From contig CAKUJM010000062.1 of the NCBI GenBank assembly GCA_934661755.1, positions 1 through 12,962 of the forward strand: a DNA stretch of 12,962 nucleotides, read 5' to 3'. The notes beneath the pieces are model-generated. The model did not search any database. It was not told the DNA's origin and worked only from the letters and a program-made list of their open reading frames with translations. Positions 12,199 through 12,962 of this stretch are shown here, one piece after another; position 1 is the first letter of the stretch; every line of letters begins with the position of its first letter. The translations under genes were made by a program, and so were the position numbers. This DNA comes from an uncultured Lentisphaeria bacterium. Lineage in GTDB: Bacteria; Verrucomicrobiota; Lentisphaeria; Oligosphaerales; Oligosphaeraceae.

Positions 12199-12633
12199 TC
12201 ATTGCGAGAGCTGCTCCAGCATGTCTTCCCGCTGGTGGCGCCGTTCGTGGTCGCGCTGGATGTTCTTGCGGTTGATTTCATCTATCCGCTGGCTTCCCTT
12301 GTTGAACAGCGGGCGGATATGCTGGTTGTATCCCCGCATGATCGGCCCGCGGAAAAGGAAGAGCAGCACCAGAATCGCCGCCAGAATCGCCAGCTTGACG
12401 AATTTGCGGCAGGCGCATTTGCGATCCGTGCTGCGCCGGCGATCCATGATGCCGGCAACCCGGCTGGTGGACTCCCTGGCCATCTTCAGGCATTCCTCCG
12501 AACAGCACTTGTAGCCGTCACGCTCGATCAGGCAATCCCTGCATACCGGACGGCGGCATACGCAACAATGCGCAACCGCCAGCGTGTCAGGGTGGTTGAT
12601 GCAAACTGAACCGCTGTTGGGGTTATTCGACAT
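12199..12633 (-). CDS. B-box-type zinc-finger single-pass membrane protein
   Basis: This 144-residue protein has three parts. Residues 11-48 form a B-box-like zinc finger: Cys11-x2-His14, Cys23-x2-Cys26, Cys31-x2-Cys34, then Cys43/Cys44 and Cys48. The pattern CxxHP...A...CxxC...CxxC...C is typical of bacterial membrane proteins with an N-terminal B-box. After a basic linker with a Cys73-x-Cys75 pair there is one TM helix (about 78-94), then a highly charged, probably coiled-coil tail (about 108-144, rich in Arg, Glu, Gln). No enzymatic motif is seen and the function is unknown; protein-protein interaction or metal sensing at the membrane are possibilities. The ATG at 12633 is chosen for its strong AGGAGG site; an open reading to 12771 runs through the promoter and repeat. 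It has its own promoter and appears monocistronic. Confidence 0.85.
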   Translation of the reverse strand: MSNNPNSGSVCINHPDTLAVAHCCVCRRPVCRDCLIERDGYKCCSEECLKMARESTSRVAGIMDRRRSTDRKCACRKFVKLAILAAILVLLFLFRGPIMRGYNQHIRPLFNKGSQRIDEINRKNIQRDHERRHQREDMLEQLSQ

Positions 12634-12687
12634 TGAACCGATCCTCCTGTGGATTTGGCTGGTGTGTGAAAAAGAGCCGTCAAGTAA

Positions 12688-12716
12688 ATTATAAGCATTC
12701 TTACGGCAAAAATCAA
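12688..12716 (-). promoter_or_regulatory. Promoter of the B-box protein gene
   Basis: On the minus strand TTGATT (12716-12711) is followed after 17 bp by a perfect TATAAT (12693-12688). The start near 12681 leaves a leader of about 48 nt ending in an AGGAGG ribosome site. The -35 box begins about 30 bp from the end of the adjacent repeat copy B, so the repeat sits directly upstream of this promoter. Confidence 0.75.
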
Positions 12717-12747
12717 CCCCTCCGACCCACCGCCGCGCCCGGGGGAA

Positions 12748-12896
12748 CAAGGGCGTCTCGCCCTTGGGCAATTATGTTGTTACAACAAAGCGCGTTCTTC
12801 AAACTACGCATGGACGCACGTCAAGCCCCTAGGCCCCTCAGCCTCCCCTGCAAGGGGAGGTGCCGCCGACAGGCGGCGGAGGGGGTAACCGCGTGA
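12748..12896 (-). repeat. Hairpin-rich intergenic repeat, copy B (right, inverted)
   Basis: This is the reverse-strand counterpart of the block at 1-160. It has the same three hairpins in the same order. The CAAGGGCG/CGCCCTTG stem is unchanged while its loop base differs (AGA for GGA). The 12-bp palindrome has decayed by one central base (TTGTTGTAACAA). It lacks about 11 bases present in copy A. It lies between the B-box promoter and the window edge, with no coding sequence recognised. The high identity implies recent copying or gene conversion. Confidence 0.85.
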
Positions 12897-12919
12897 GTGA
12901 ACTTGGCCGGTGCATGTGT

Positions 12920-12932
12920 TGTCAATGACAAA
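12920..12932. repeat. Short perfect palindrome beside repeat copy B
   Basis: TTGTCA-A-TGACAA is a perfect inverted repeat with 6-bp arms about a single central base. It falls in the spacer between copy B and the partial unit at the window edge. It could be a protein-binding site or part of the compound repeat; no gene start is near enough to decide. Confidence 0.35.
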
Positions 12933-12939
12933 GTCTGCT

Positions 12940-12962
12940 TGCAACATGGCGCGTTCTTCAAA
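12940..12962 (-). repeat. Partial further unit of the same repeat family at the window edge
   Basis: Read on the minus strand, the last 13 bases of the window (TTGAAGAACGCGC) are identical to a core segment found in both full copies, and the match continues with two mismatches against copy A over 23 bases. It is in direct orientation with copy B, offset by 160 bp, which is about one repeat length. It then diverges, so the neighbouring unit is probably incomplete or rearranged. Confidence 0.55.

Noticed and set aside
1..12962. CRISPR array, tRNA, rRNA or phage/transposase genes
   Set aside because: No regularly spaced short direct repeats, no tRNA cloverleaf or rRNA-like stretch noticed, and no integrase or transposase motif in any plausible reading frame.

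Overview
All recognised genes in this 12,962-bp window lie on the minus strand, so the biological reading order runs from high to low coordinates. The DNA is GC-rich with AT-rich regulatory gaps. Several clues point to an anaerobic bacterium: an oxygen-sensitive glycyl radical enzyme with its activase, a complete Feo ferrous-iron uptake operon, and unusually many cysteines in otherwise ordinary enzymes. A small RRM protein, GC-rich coding and often weak Shine-Dalgarno sites would fit the PVC group (Lentisphaerae/Victivallales or relatives). That placement is a tentative inference; no rRNA or other taxonomic marker is present.

Right to left: (1) 12634-12962 holds a hairpin-rich repeat (12748-12896), a fragment of a further unit at the window edge, and a good sigma70-like promoter for a small B-box zinc-finger membrane protein (12199-12633). 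(2) A promoter near 12000 drives a two-gene unit: a glycyl radical enzyme of unassigned substrate (9743-11899) and its radical-SAM activase (8850-9746), with a 4-bp overlap. (3) A compact promoter/operator at 8673-8702, with a perfect 8-2-8 palindrome filling the spacer, precedes feoA-feoA-feoB and a Cys-rich FeoB-associated membrane peptide (8580 to 5280). A 120-bp structured gap bounded by 11-bp inverted repeats follows. (4) A single-gene RRM RNA-binding protein (4673-4975) is followed by two tandem terminator hairpins. (5) A second tight cluster, putP-like Na+/proline symporter, MATE exporter, one-TM small protein and dxr (4464 to 234), has gaps of 15 and 12 bp and one 17-bp overlap. (6) The left end carries the other copy of the hairpin-rich repeat (1-160), inverted relative to the right copy.

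Most of this is housekeeping or transport: isoprenoid precursor synthesis, osmolyte/proline uptake, drug export, ferrous iron import. The parts that deserve a closer look are the glycyl radical enzyme (Cys365-Tyr-Glu367 active-site motif and a Gly-Trp radical loop), the feo control region, and the pair of inverted repeats bounding the whole 12.6-kb block. I did not find a CRISPR array, a transposase, a tRNA or rRNA, or a clearly new multi-gene system.
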